The position numbers were made by a program, and so were the translations under genes. Shown here one piece after another: positions 24,818 through 33,533 of a stretch of 64,000 nt of DNA. Numbering within the stretch: position 1 is the first letter of the stretch; each line of letters opens with the position of its first letter. Source of the stretch: Thiofilum sp039797965 (GTDB taxonomy: Bacteria; Pseudomonadota; Gammaproteobacteria; Thiotrichales; Thiotrichaceae); contig JBDKGX010000001.1 of NCBI GenBank assembly GCA_039797965.1, positions 1 through 64,000 of the forward strand, read 5' to 3'. The notes under the pieces were generated by a model that did not search any database, was not told the origin of the DNA, and saw only the letters and a program-made list of their open reading frames with translations.

Positions 24818-26044
24818 TTAGATTGCAGAACCTAATTGGAAGATTGGCAAGTACATTGCGATAATCAATCCACCGACTAATACCCCCAGTACTGCCATAA
24901 TCAATGGTTCAATTTGCTTAGCTAAATTGTCAACTAAATTATCCACTTGCTCTTCATAATAGTCAGCTGCTTTGCCTAGCATGTCTTCTAATCGACCTGA
25001 TTCCTCTCCAATTCTTGTCATTTGTAGTACTAGACTTGGGAAGACTTGAGCCGTTTGCATAGCAATATTGAGTTGCACACCTTTAGAGGTATCATCTTTG
25101 ATACGCAAAGTGGCATCTCGATAAACCGCATTACCTGTGGCACCCGATACGGCATCCATGGCTTCTACGACAGGAACGCCAGCCGCAAACATGGTGGATG
25201 AAGTACGGCAATAACGAGCAATTGCAGAAAGGTTTAAAATATTTCCCACAATAGGAAATTTTAAGGCGACTCGATCAACCCCATCAGCGAATACTTTAGA
25301 ACGTCGTTTAAAGTCCAAGAAAGCATAGATGCTCAAAATAATTCCACCGAGTGGCCAATACCAATTAGCTTGCAGCCATTCAGAGAGACTGATCACCCAG
25401 AGCGTAAAAGCCGGTAATTCGGCACCAAAGCTTGAAAACACTTCTTTAAACTGTGGAATAACGAAAATCAACATAATTGCTGAAACCACCACCGCCGCGA
25501 TGATAACTATAATGGGGTACATCAATGCTTTTTTGACTTTAGCTTTAGTAGCTTCGGTTTTTTCTTTATAAAGAGCTACTTTATTTAACATGTTTTCCAA
25601 CGTACCTGCTTGCTCACCCGCTTTAATAAGGTTGACAAATAATGAGTCAAAGTACTTGGGATGATGGCTAAGAGCATCGCCAAAGGTAGAGCCGGTCTCA
25701 ACATCGCGCTTAATAGCTTTGATTAAATTAGACATTGCAATGTTATCACCACTATTAGCTACCATTTCAAGAGCTTGCACCATCGGTACTCCAGAGCTCA
25801 TCATGGTAGTCATTTGTCTAGCAAACTGTGCAATATGGATAGATTTAATACTAGGCGGAATCAGCGGTACTGGTTTTTTATAAATGCGTGTCGGATTAAT
25901 TCCTTGACGACGTAAGTTTGCACGTAACAAGTTAGCATTCAAAGCAGGACTTTCACCTTTAATTTTGACGCCATTCTTGTTAGTACCTTCCCACATGAAA
26001 ACACGAGGCTCAGGTACTTTCTGATTAGTGTGAATCGTTGCCAT
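24818..26044 (-). CDS. pilC: Type IV pilus inner membrane platform protein PilC
   Basis: This 408-residue protein starts at the ATG giving MATIHTNQKVPEP, consistent with the family length; the frame runs 14 codons further upstream. It has two T2SSF domains (FARQMTTMMSSGVPMVQALEM and the second at about 275-395, ARYCRTSSTMFAAGVPVVEAMD) and three membrane helices. It anchors the pilus motor in the inner membrane. A 131-base gap separates it from the upstream O-antigen-ligase-like gene. Confidence 0.95.
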   Translation of the reverse strand: MATIHTNQKVPEPRVFMWEGTNKNGVKIKGESPALNANLLRANLRRQGINPTRIYKKPVPLIPPSIKSIHIAQFARQMTTMMSSGVPMVQALEMVANSGDNIAMSNLIKAIKRDVETGSTFGDALSHHPKYFDSLFVNLIKAGEQAGTLENMLNKVALYKEKTEATKAKVKKALMYPIIVIIAAVVVSAIMLIFVIPQFKEVFSSFGAELPAFTLWVISLSEWLQANWYWPLGGIILSIYAFLDFKRRSKVFADGVDRVALKFPIVGNILNLSAIARYCRTSSTMFAAGVPVVEAMDAVSGATGNAVYRDATLRIKDDTSKGVQLNIAMQTAQVFPSLVLQMTRIGEESGRLEDMLGKAADYYEEQVDNLVDNLAKQIEPLIMAVLGVLVGGLIIAMYLPIFQLGSAI

Positions 26045-26175
26045 ACATCGCCATTGTTTTTTATAAATTTTCGCCGATGATACCAAAAAATTTATTTTTC
26101 TTATGATTTAAGCGATAAAAGGCTTCAAAGCTACAGAAAGTAGTTATTATTATAGGTTTAATCAGTAGGTTATTA

Positions 26176-27567
26176 TCAGTTTGGCCTAATTAGTATACCA
26201 TTTTGCCAAAAACGGGGGTGTGAGGCGCCGAGAGCTAATAGGTCAGGATATAACCATTGATAAGTAGTAATAACGGTAAGTACTAAAATAGGCGCATATA
26301 AAATTACTGCCCAATATTTATTAATATTAAAGCGTAGAGTATCAGGTGTCCACGATACCCACAGGGCATTAGCTAAACCTAGCATTAAGCATAAGTATAT
26401 CAAGCTGACAGGCATTACAATAATACCATCTACCATACTCACCGCTAAGGCAGAGCTAATAGAAGCACTTATAGGGAATGCTAACAGATTTCTTTCTGGG
26501 GGGGTTAAGAATAAAAGTTTTTTCCAAGAAAGGGCTAAATACACGAGTAATGTAAAAATTAAAAAAGCCATAATACCACCCCATTCAGCAAGAATCTGTA
26601 AGGGCATATTATGAGGATGTGCAACTCCAGTATAGGTACCCTCAAGAGCAAGCATCATGGGGCCAACTCCAAAATAAGGATTTTCTAGAAAAACCCTTAA
26701 AGTAATTAACCAAATCTCTAAACGACCGCTAGAGTTAGTCATATCTCTACCTATGTTTTGCATTAATAACGTAGTGTTATCTATATCGAAACTATAGGGG
26801 ATTATGAAAACCATAGTTATGTAGATTACTAACGCAGCTAACATATTAATAATATTTACTTTAAAGTATTGTTTTGCTAGTTGAGGTACAAGCCAGTAAA
26901 TACTTAATAAACTAAAAAGTATTCCTAGGATGAATGCTCGAGTACCGCTTAACAGCACTAAACCAGTGCTTAAAATAGTCACTGTCCACATCAGCGATTT
27001 ATATTTTGCTTGAGGATGGGTGCTGATAAATGCCAAGATAAAAGGAATAGTCCAAGAAATAAACTGTGCATAAAATCTTATATTACTAAAACCATCAATA
27101 ATGATATCCCTATCAAGTACTGATTGGTGAGCTATCACAATAACATAGTTAACCAATGATCTTACTATATAAATAAGATTTAAAAGCGTGAAGGTGAGAA
27201 CAGTTTTATAAATGTACTCAGAGTTAATCTCGGCTTTAAAAGAAAGTACTATTGATAGTATGCTAAAAAATAATAAAAACTCAATTCCAGACCAGAGAGG
27301 TAGTGGAGACAGTAGTGTGCTGATAAGTCCTAATAGTGAAAATAATATGAAGCTAGCTATCTGTAGCATGGATAGCTTTAAGTCAATCAGTAAGTTATAA
27401 CCAAGTATACTAAAAATTAATATACTTAAAAAACGTTGTGAGTCATGATAGCTAGCTGTAGTAGTGAAAGGATAAACAGTTAATAAGATTAAACTTAATA
27501 GTGTTATAGAAAAACAGTTAGGTTTTTGAATAATATTATTAGTTGCTACTTTAGTCTTTTGTAACAC
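26176..27567 (-). CDS. O-antigen ligase/O-oligosaccharyltransferase-like membrane protein in the pil operon
   Basis: This protein has about 463 residues and ten or more hydrophobic segments. A large loop contains GVGPMMLALEG and HPHNMPLQILAEWGG, the Wzy_C/PglL-type motif with conserved His. I place the start at a GTG because AGAGGA lies at a proper distance before it; a TTG two codons upstream is too close. The start lies inside the 3' end of pilB, so translation is coupled. The gene looks more AT-rich than pilB and pilC. Its position suggests it glycosylates pilin (PglL/TfpO-like), but a WaaL-type lipopolysaccharide ligase cannot be excluded. Confidence 0.75.
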   Translation of the reverse strand: MLQKTKVATNNIIQKPNCFSITLLSLILLTVYPFTTTASYHDSQRFLSILIFSILGYNLLIDLKLSMLQIASFILFSLLGLISTLLSPLPLWSGIEFLLFFSILSIVLSFKAEINSEYIYKTVLTFTLLNLIYIVRSLVNYVIVIAHQSVLDRDIIIDGFSNIRFYAQFISWTIPFILAFISTHPQAKYKSLMWTVTILSTGLVLLSGTRAFILGILFSLLSIYWLVPQLAKQYFKVNIINMLAALVIYITMVFIIPYSFDIDNTTLLMQNIGRDMTNSSGRLEIWLITLRVFLENPYFGVGPMMLALEGTYTGVAHPHNMPLQILAEWGGIMAFLIFTLLVYLALSWKKLLFLTPPERNLLAFPISASISSALAVSMVDGIIVMPVSLIYLCLMLGLANALWVSWTPDTLRFNINKYWAVILYAPILVLTVITTYQWLYPDLLALGASHPRFWQNGILIRPN

Positions 27568-29320
27568 GCTCAACTTCCTCTAGAGTGGTTAGTCCAGCAC
27601 GAATCTTATTTAAACCAGATTGACGTAAATCTAAAATTCTTTCTTTTTGAGCCTGATCTGCAATATCCATGGAGTTACCGCCGTCCATTACCATTCTTCC
27701 CATTGTTTGGGATATAGGCATTACTTGGTAAATACCCACACGGCCTTTATAGCCATTAGAGCAAGCATCACACCCAATGGCTTTAAAGATTTTTAAAGTA
27801 CTTAATTCATCCTCTTTAAATCCTAGTTTAGTGAGAGCTTCTTTAGGAATATCTGCGGGTTTCTTGCATTTTTCACACAAGCGTCGGGCTAAGCGTTGCG
27901 CAATAATAAGATGTACAGAGGTAGCGATATTAAAAGGAGCAACGCCCATATTCATTAAACGAGTTAAAGCTTCTGGTGCACTGTTAGTATGTAGGGTGGA
28001 TAAAACTAAATGCCCTGTTTGAGCCGCTTTAATAGCAATTTCGGCAGTTTCTAAATCACGAATCTCACCCACCATAATGACATCAGGGTCTTGACGTAAA
28101 AAAGCCCGTAATGCATCCGCAAAAGTTAGCCCGACTTTAGCATTAACATTGACTTGATTAACGCCGGGCATATTAATTTCGGCGGGATCTTCAGCGGTAG
28201 AGATATTAACTTCTGGCGTATTAAGCATGCCTAAGCCAGTGTAAAGAGTGACAGTTTTACCACTACCTGTAGGCCCCGTAACTAGAATCATGCCATCAGG
28301 TTTTGCTAATGCCGCCAAAAAATCAGCTTTTTGTTTCGCCTCAAAACCTAGTTTATCGACTCCTAATGTTGCATTAGAGGAGTCCAAAATCCGCATTACT
28401 ACTTTTTCGCCATAAAGTACTGGCAATGTATTAACACGAAAGTCGATATTTTTTTCATTTTTTAAAGTAATACGAATCCGACCATCTTGAGGAACTCGGC
28501 GCTCAGAAATATTCATTTTAGCCATGACTTTAAGGCGCGCGACTAGTTTGGTGGCAATATCAATAGGTGGGGTGGCAATAACTTGCAAAATACCATCTAT
28601 ACGAAAGCGTATTCTCAGGGTTTTTTCATAGGGTTCGATATGAATATCAGAAACTTTGGAAGTAATAGCATGTACTAATAATTTATCGACGAAAGAAACA
28701 ATCTCGACTTCTTCGCCTTCATTTTTAGCACGTAACTCTTGGGTATCTAGCGCAATATTTTGCACAATAGCTTCATTTGAAACCATCATGCCGCTGCTCA
28801 TGGCTGCCGCGCCATCATCGCCAGCAGCCGCGGCGGCTAAACTTTCACTGTGTTGTAAATAGCCATTTAGTTTGTTGTATTCGACGAATACAGGGTCAGG
28901 TGTTAAACCGGTAGCAAATTTCACATCATCCATATTAGGAAGATGAGTAGGATCAGCTATACCTACTAATAACCGTTGCCCCATACGATAAAGTGGCAAG
29001 AGATTGAGCCGTTGTTTTTGCTCGTCACTAATAAGGCTCAACACATCAGGGCCAATGATTAGTGCATCAAGATCAACATAACTCAAACCGTATTCAAGAC
29101 TGGCAGCTTTTGCTAAAACACTGGGCGGCGCAATCCGCATCTTGATCATCTGCGCCATGATAGTAATGTGCTCGGCTTTAGCCGTGGTCACTATTTCAAT
29201 GGCTTGCTCTTCAGTAGCTGCTTTCAGTTTAATAAGTTGGCGAATAAACCCCGGAATTGCAGGCTTAGCTGAATTCTGATTAGCAGGAAGATTAGCAGAA
29301 GTCGTTGGTTTAATAGCCAT
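27551..29320 (-). CDS. pilB: Type IV pilus assembly ATPase PilB
   Basis: This 589-residue protein has an N-terminal T2SSE_N region (about 60-150), the AAA secretion ATPase core with Walker A GPTGSGKT (residues 349-356), Asp/His boxes (VGEIRDLETAEIAIKAAQTG) and a C-terminal zinc-binding pair (CEKCKK and CDACSNG). It powers pilus extension from the cytoplasmic face. It is the first gene of the pilB-ligase-pilC-pilD run. pilT and pilU are not in the window. Confidence 0.96.
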   Translation of the reverse strand: MAIKPTTSANLPANQNSAKPAIPGFIRQLIKLKAATEEQAIEIVTTAKAEHITIMAQMIKMRIAPPSVLAKAASLEYGLSYVDLDALIIGPDVLSLISDEQKQRLNLLPLYRMGQRLLVGIADPTHLPNMDDVKFATGLTPDPVFVEYNKLNGYLQHSESLAAAAAGDDGAAAMSSGMMVSNEAIVQNIALDTQELRAKNEGEEVEIVSFVDKLLVHAITSKVSDIHIEPYEKTLRIRFRIDGILQVIATPPIDIATKLVARLKVMAKMNISERRVPQDGRIRITLKNEKNIDFRVNTLPVLYGEKVVMRILDSSNATLGVDKLGFEAKQKADFLAALAKPDGMILVTGPTGSGKTVTLYTGLGMLNTPEVNISTAEDPAEINMPGVNQVNVNAKVGLTFADALRAFLRQDPDVIMVGEIRDLETAEIAIKAAQTGHLVLSTLHTNSAPEALTRLMNMGVAPFNIATSVHLIIAQRLARRLCEKCKKPADIPKEALTKLGFKEDELSTLKIFKAIGCDACSNGYKGRVGIYQVMPISQTMGRMVMDGGNSMDIADQAQKERILDLRQSGLNKIRAGLTTLEEVERVTKD

Positions 29321-29420
29321 ATTTATTATTATTAGATTACTACAATAGAGGTCGCCCTTTGGCTCTAGTGCAGTTTAAGAGAGAGCATATTGCCCGTATC
29401 TGAATGTGTGATTTTAAAAT

Positions 29421-29450
29421 AAAGAGGCTGCCTCATTGGGCAGCCTCTTT
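29421..29450 (-). terminator. Intrinsic terminator of pilA
   Basis: AAAGAGGCTGCC pairs perfectly with GGCAGCCTCTTT around a six-base loop, just after the pilA stop on the minus strand and before pilB. It would isolate the abundant pilin message from pilB. Confidence 0.88.
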
Positions 29451-29468
29451 AATTCCTAAAACTATGTA

Positions 29469-29900
29469 TTAGGTACCACGGCAAGTAGCTGGACGATATT
29501 TTTTGTCTACAGTACCACTTGTACAAGTCCAAGTTACAGAGCCTTTGGTTACATCGGCTGTTGGTGTCATAATCAAAGTTGCATTATCTGTTACTTTGCT
29601 ATTATAAGTAATTGTAATTACACCTGATGCACCCACGGCAACACTTTTTACAGCATTACCTTTAATATCGGTAGCAGCAGCTAAACCAACATCTGCATTG
29701 CTTGTAGGTAAGGCGCCACGATCTGCGAAGAATTCAGTAACACCTAATTTTGCAGCACCTGCCAAACTTAAACCTTCACCCACATGTGAGCGTTTAGTGT
29801 AATCTTGGTAAGCAGGTAAAGCGATCGCTGCTAAAATACCGATGATAGCTACAACGATCATCAACTCGATTAATGTGAAACCTTTTTGTACATTTTTCAT
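29469..29900 (-). CDS. pilA: Type IV major pilin PilA
   Basis: This 143-residue type IVa pilin has a seven-residue leader ending in Gly before Phe+1 (KGFTLIELMIVVAIIGILAA), Glu+5 and the hydrophobic helix to about residue 35. The C-terminus has two cysteines (WTCTSG and ATCRGT) that would close the usual D-loop. PilD processes it and PilB polymerises it. A sigma-54-type promoter lies upstream, next to the PilRS regulators. Confidence 0.95.
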   Translation of the reverse strand: MKNVQKGFTLIELMIVVAIIGILAAIALPAYQDYTKRSHVGEGLSLAGAAKLGVTEFFADRGALPTSNADVGLAAATDIKGNAVKSVAVGASGVITITYNSKVTDNATLIMTPTADVTKGSVTWTCTSGTVDKKYRPATCRGT

Positions 29901-29968
29901 GAATTACTTTCCAAATTAGAATTATTTATTATGTAGAGTCTTAGGTCTTGGATAGACACTTACTATAA

Positions 29969-29984
29969 TGCAGGGATCATGCCA
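29969..29984 (-). promoter_or_regulatory. Sigma-54 (-24/-12) promoter of pilA
   Basis: On the minus strand TGGCATGATCCCTGCA matches TGGCAC-N5-TTGCA with correct GG/GC spacing and two mismatches. The start site would be near 29959, about 58 bases before pilA. The adjacent PilR is a sigma-54 activator, which supports the call. Confidence 0.72.
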
Positions 29985-30115
29985 GTTTTTTATTTTTATT
30001 TAAGTGATTGTTTTTAAATTTATATTTAATTGAACGTCCGTTTGCCTGTCATTTTTTTAGTAAAATCATTTGTCACTTAATGACAGTATTCTGTCAGCAT
30101 TGTCAGACTAAAACA

Positions 30116-31594
30116 TTAGCGCATGTCCAAATCATATTTTTGGATACGGTAGCGTAACTGTCTAAAACTCATGCCCAATAACTCGGCTGCTTTAGTACGA
30201 TTCCAACGAGTTTGATCTAAAGCTTTTAAAATAATGGCTTTTTCGTCAGCTTCACTGCCTCCAGGATTCCATTGTAAATCGGTATCATCGTCTAAATCGG
30301 GTTCAGGCTCGGAAGAGGTACTTATTTGATTTTTTTCAAAAAGTGTTTCATGACTTGATAAACTAGAAGTACTTTTATAGGAGCTAATATTGGCAGTAAC
30401 TTTGGTGGCAAGCATCACTTGTGGTAGCTGCAAATCTTCGGGTTCAACTGTATTGTTATCACACAGTGTACACGCCCGCTCGAGGATATTTTCCAGTTCA
30501 CGGACATTACCGGGGAAGTCATAACTTTGCAGGGCTTTACGTGCAGAGTTTGCCAATTTAATCGGTGGCATACTCCAACGTTGAGCAATTTTGCGTAAAA
30601 AATAATCCGCCAGTAATAAAATATCATCACCACGATCCCGTAAAGGGGGTACTTTAAGTTTGATGACATTTAGGCGGTAGTATAAATCTTGTCTAAATCG
30701 ACCTGCAGCCACTTCATGCTCCAAGCTCTTATGAGTAGCACTTAAAATCCTGACATCGACTGGTACTTCGTTTAAACCCCCAACAGGCTTGATAGCTCGC
30801 TCTTGAATAGCACGTAGCAATTTCACCTGCATAGTGAGAGGCAAGTCAGCCACTTCGTCCAAAAATAGAGTCCCATGATGGGAGGCTTGAAAGAGTCCCA
30901 CCTTATCGGCAACGGCTCCGGTGAAACTCCCTTTTTTATGCCCAAAAAACTCACTTTCAACTAAACTTTCAGGAATAGCTCCGCAGTTAACGGGAATAAA
31001 AGGGGCTTCTTTACGAGGGCTTTGTAGATGGATTTCATGTGCAACCAGTTCTTTACCGCTACCCGATTCACCATGAATGTAAACAGGGGCTTGGCTACGA
31101 GCTAGTTTAGTAATGGTATTTTTAAGTAGTTGCATAGCCTCAGAACTCCCTAAAATGCGGCTGGGATTCTCTGAGCTGTCGCTGTCATTTTCAAATAGTA
31201 CAATCGGTTCAGGAGTACTTTGTTGTGCGGAGAGTTTTAGAGCGGTTTGAATGAGTTCTCGCAGTTTGGGTAAGTTGACGGGTTTAGATACGAAATCAAA
31301 GGCACCAGCTTTTAAGGCTTCAATCGCTGTGTCCATGCTACCAAAGGCGGTAATCACTGCTACCGGTAAGTGGGGTAAGTCTTTTTGAATCAAGCGCACA
31401 ATATCAATACCACTGCCATCAGGCAGTTTCATATCGGTTAGGCATAAATCAAAACGAGTACTTTTTAAGTGAGTGAGTGCTTCAGACACGTTGCCTGCAG
31501 TAGCGGTATCTAACCCCATCCGTAATAGGGTGATTTCTAATAACTCACGAATGTCAGGTTCGTCGTCAATAATAAGTACGCGTTGTTGTGTCAT
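30116..31594 (-). CDS. pilR: Sigma-54-dependent response regulator PilR
   Basis: This 492-residue NtrC-type activator starts at the ATG giving MTQQRVLIIDDEPD; a TTG three codons upstream is less likely. It has a receiver domain with Asp54, an AAA+ domain with Walker A GESGSGKE and the sigma-54 contact loop GAFTGA (in KGSFTGAVADK form), and a Fis-type helix-turn-helix at the C-terminus (NRTKAAELLGMSFRQLRYR). The GSFTGA variant is common. It probably activates pilA from the -24/-12 promoter upstream. Confidence 0.93.
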   Translation of the reverse strand: MTQQRVLIIDDEPDIRELLEITLLRMGLDTATAGNVSEALTHLKSTRFDLCLTDMKLPDGSGIDIVRLIQKDLPHLPVAVITAFGSMDTAIEALKAGAFDFVSKPVNLPKLRELIQTALKLSAQQSTPEPIVLFENDSDSSENPSRILGSSEAMQLLKNTITKLARSQAPVYIHGESGSGKELVAHEIHLQSPRKEAPFIPVNCGAIPESLVESEFFGHKKGSFTGAVADKVGLFQASHHGTLFLDEVADLPLTMQVKLLRAIQERAIKPVGGLNEVPVDVRILSATHKSLEHEVAAGRFRQDLYYRLNVIKLKVPPLRDRGDDILLLADYFLRKIAQRWSMPPIKLANSARKALQSYDFPGNVRELENILERACTLCDNNTVEPEDLQLPQVMLATKVTANISSYKSTSSLSSHETLFEKNQISTSSEPEPDLDDDTDLQWNPGGSEADEKAIILKALDQTRWNRTKAAELLGMSFRQLRYRIQKYDLDMR

Positions 31595-31614
31595 AGTAGT
31601 CAATCATTCGTTAG

Positions 31615-33267
31615 TTAGCGGTGCGCACGCGAAAAAACAATGCGGAAGCAGCTACCCCCTGTAGGCAAGGCTACATACTCCAATGTAGCACCGTTACTCA
31701 AACACAATTCACGAGACATAAATAATCCCAGTCCCGTACCTTTGGTACTGGTAGTAAAAAAGGGTTCAAATAGGCGCTGTCTAGAGTCTTCGGGAATACC
31801 GCGACCATTATCAATAATATTGAGCATGACATCTCGTGTATGCGTTGGCGTGCCGCCTTGTATATCTAGATGCAATTTTGTCGGAGTGTCATGCGCATAC
31901 TTTAACGCATTACGACACAAATTCCACAGTACTTGATGCAAATGTGCTGGATCAAACTCAATGGTGGTATCCGTTGGCTCAATAAAGAGTGAAATTTGTT
32001 CGCGTTGCAATTGGCTTTGAATTAAGAAATCCCGTAGAAACTCATTCAACCAAGGCTTTAAAACAATACGTTCGCGCTTAGGGTGTTTTTTGCGGGACAA
32101 ATTCAGCACGCTTTCAATCGTAATATTCATGCGTTTAGCATTACTTTGAATGATTTGTAGAAGCCGTTTATCGGCAGCATCCAAAGGAGATTCGCCCATG
32201 AGTTGTGCAGCATGACTAATAGCCCCTAATGGATTACGAATTTCGTGAGCAATACTGGCAGTGAGTTGCCCTAGCGAAGCGAGCTTGACACCTTGCAGTT
32301 TTTCGCGTTGTTCACTGGTATCTTCAATACTGATTAACGTCGTTTGGCGAGCATGACTACCCATTTGGGTAAATCGAGCGCGTAACTCGGTAGTGTGCTG
32401 ATGACGAATATCAAAACTAGCAGGGCGTGGACTGATTTTTTCCAACCAATGCTGTAAATGATGATTGAGTTCGGGGGCGAATACAGCTAAAGGCTTACTG
32501 CGCCAATTACCGGGATTGCCTAATAAATCCCATGCTGCGGCATTCATGTGTCGAATCACACCATTTTGCTCAACGACTACAATGCCCGATTCCAAACGAT
32601 CTAAAATGGATTGATTGAGTTGTGACAGATTAGCTAAATCCACTCCTCGACGCTGGGCGAGTGAAGCCATGGCACTAGCTTTGCGAATCCATCGATTGCC
32701 CATCCAACTTGCTAGCATAATGAAGCTGGCTAAAATGCCACTGTGGGTAAGTGCGGAGGAGTCTGGTTTTTGTAGAGCAGAACCTAGAACAATCTCCATC
32801 CCAATTAAAAATATTCCCGTCAGTGCCGCTAAAAAAATTGAATAATGCCCAGGCACACAAATATAAGGTATTAAAACGGGTATGACTAACAATACCCCTA
32901 ACCCCACATTAACCCCGCCACTGCTATACAAAAGCCCTAACAAAATGGCGATATCAAATAAAACGTAAAGTACTCCCTGAATCGGTAGATCAGGCCATTC
33001 AAAATACGAGGTGAGGTTGCTAATAATAGCAATAACTAAATAAACAACGGTTAACCATGAAAATAAATGAGCGTCGTAAGTACCTAATTTAATAGCATTA
33101 TGGTCGGTGACTACCGATAGTAATAGTACCCCCGCTAAGGCTAAACGATAGACATGATAAAGACGTAATAAATTCCACGGATCATCGTGAAGAAAAAAAG
33201 GTGCTATTTGCTCATGACCTAGTTCGGATTCTTCATGAGACTCACGTGCTCCTGACAACAAAACCAT
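31615..33267 (-). CDS. pilS: Sensor histidine kinase PilS
   Basis: This 550-residue kinase has about six membrane helices in residues 40-205, a PAS domain (LDRLESGIVVVEQNGVIRHMN), a HisKA helix with the phospho-acceptor in SIAHEIRNPLGAISHAAQ, and an HATPase domain (DNGRGIPEDSRQRLFEPFF, then GTGLGLFMSRELC). PilS partners PilR and in Pseudomonas senses pilin in the membrane. The ATG has GGAGG only three bases away, so a slightly later start is possible. It overlaps the preceding small gene by 49 bases. Confidence 0.93.
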   Translation of the reverse strand: MVLLSGARESHEESELGHEQIAPFFLHDDPWNLLRLYHVYRLALAGVLLLSVVTDHNAIKLGTYDAHLFSWLTVVYLVIAIISNLTSYFEWPDLPIQGVLYVLFDIAILLGLLYSSGGVNVGLGVLLVIPVLIPYICVPGHYSIFLAALTGIFLIGMEIVLGSALQKPDSSALTHSGILASFIMLASWMGNRWIRKASAMASLAQRRGVDLANLSQLNQSILDRLESGIVVVEQNGVIRHMNAAAWDLLGNPGNWRSKPLAVFAPELNHHLQHWLEKISPRPASFDIRHQHTTELRARFTQMGSHARQTTLISIEDTSEQREKLQGVKLASLGQLTASIAHEIRNPLGAISHAAQLMGESPLDAADKRLLQIIQSNAKRMNITIESVLNLSRKKHPKRERIVLKPWLNEFLRDFLIQSQLQREQISLFIEPTDTTIEFDPAHLHQVLWNLCRNALKYAHDTPTKLHLDIQGGTPTHTRDVMLNIIDNGRGIPEDSRQRLFEPFFTTSTKGTGLGLFMSRELCLSNGATLEYVALPTGGSCFRIVFSRAHR

Positions 33268-33473
33268 CGACCTCCATTTGCAATAGCCTGCCGCTCAGGA
33301 ATGTGTAGATCACAATAGTTACACCGCACCATTTTAGTTGGTTTGGTGGTACGTAAGGTGGAGTTTTGACTTTCCTGAGCTTGTTTTTGTATAAATTTTT
33401 TGCGCTGCCACGACTTTAACAAAAGGAAACCAACTGCTAGCAGAACGAGTATAAAAACGATGCGGCTTATCAT
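33219..33473 (-). CDS. PP0621-family small membrane protein
   Basis: This 84-residue protein has one N-terminal membrane helix (IVFILVLLAVGFLLL), a basic linker and a C-terminal metal-binding-like module (CNYC and FCCQEH). Such proteins are often found upstream of pilS in Gammaproteobacteria. Function is not known to me. Overlap with pilS by 49 bases implies co-translation. Confidence 0.8.
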   Translation of the reverse strand: MISRIVFILVLLAVGFLLLKSWQRKKFIQKQAQESQNSTLRTTKPTKMVRCNYCDLHIPERQAIANGGRWFCCQEHVSLMKNPN

Positions 33474-33533
33474 GATGTTTGGAGTAGATTCAGGTATAGT
33501 TTTGAGATCTTCATACTACTACCGAATCGAAAC

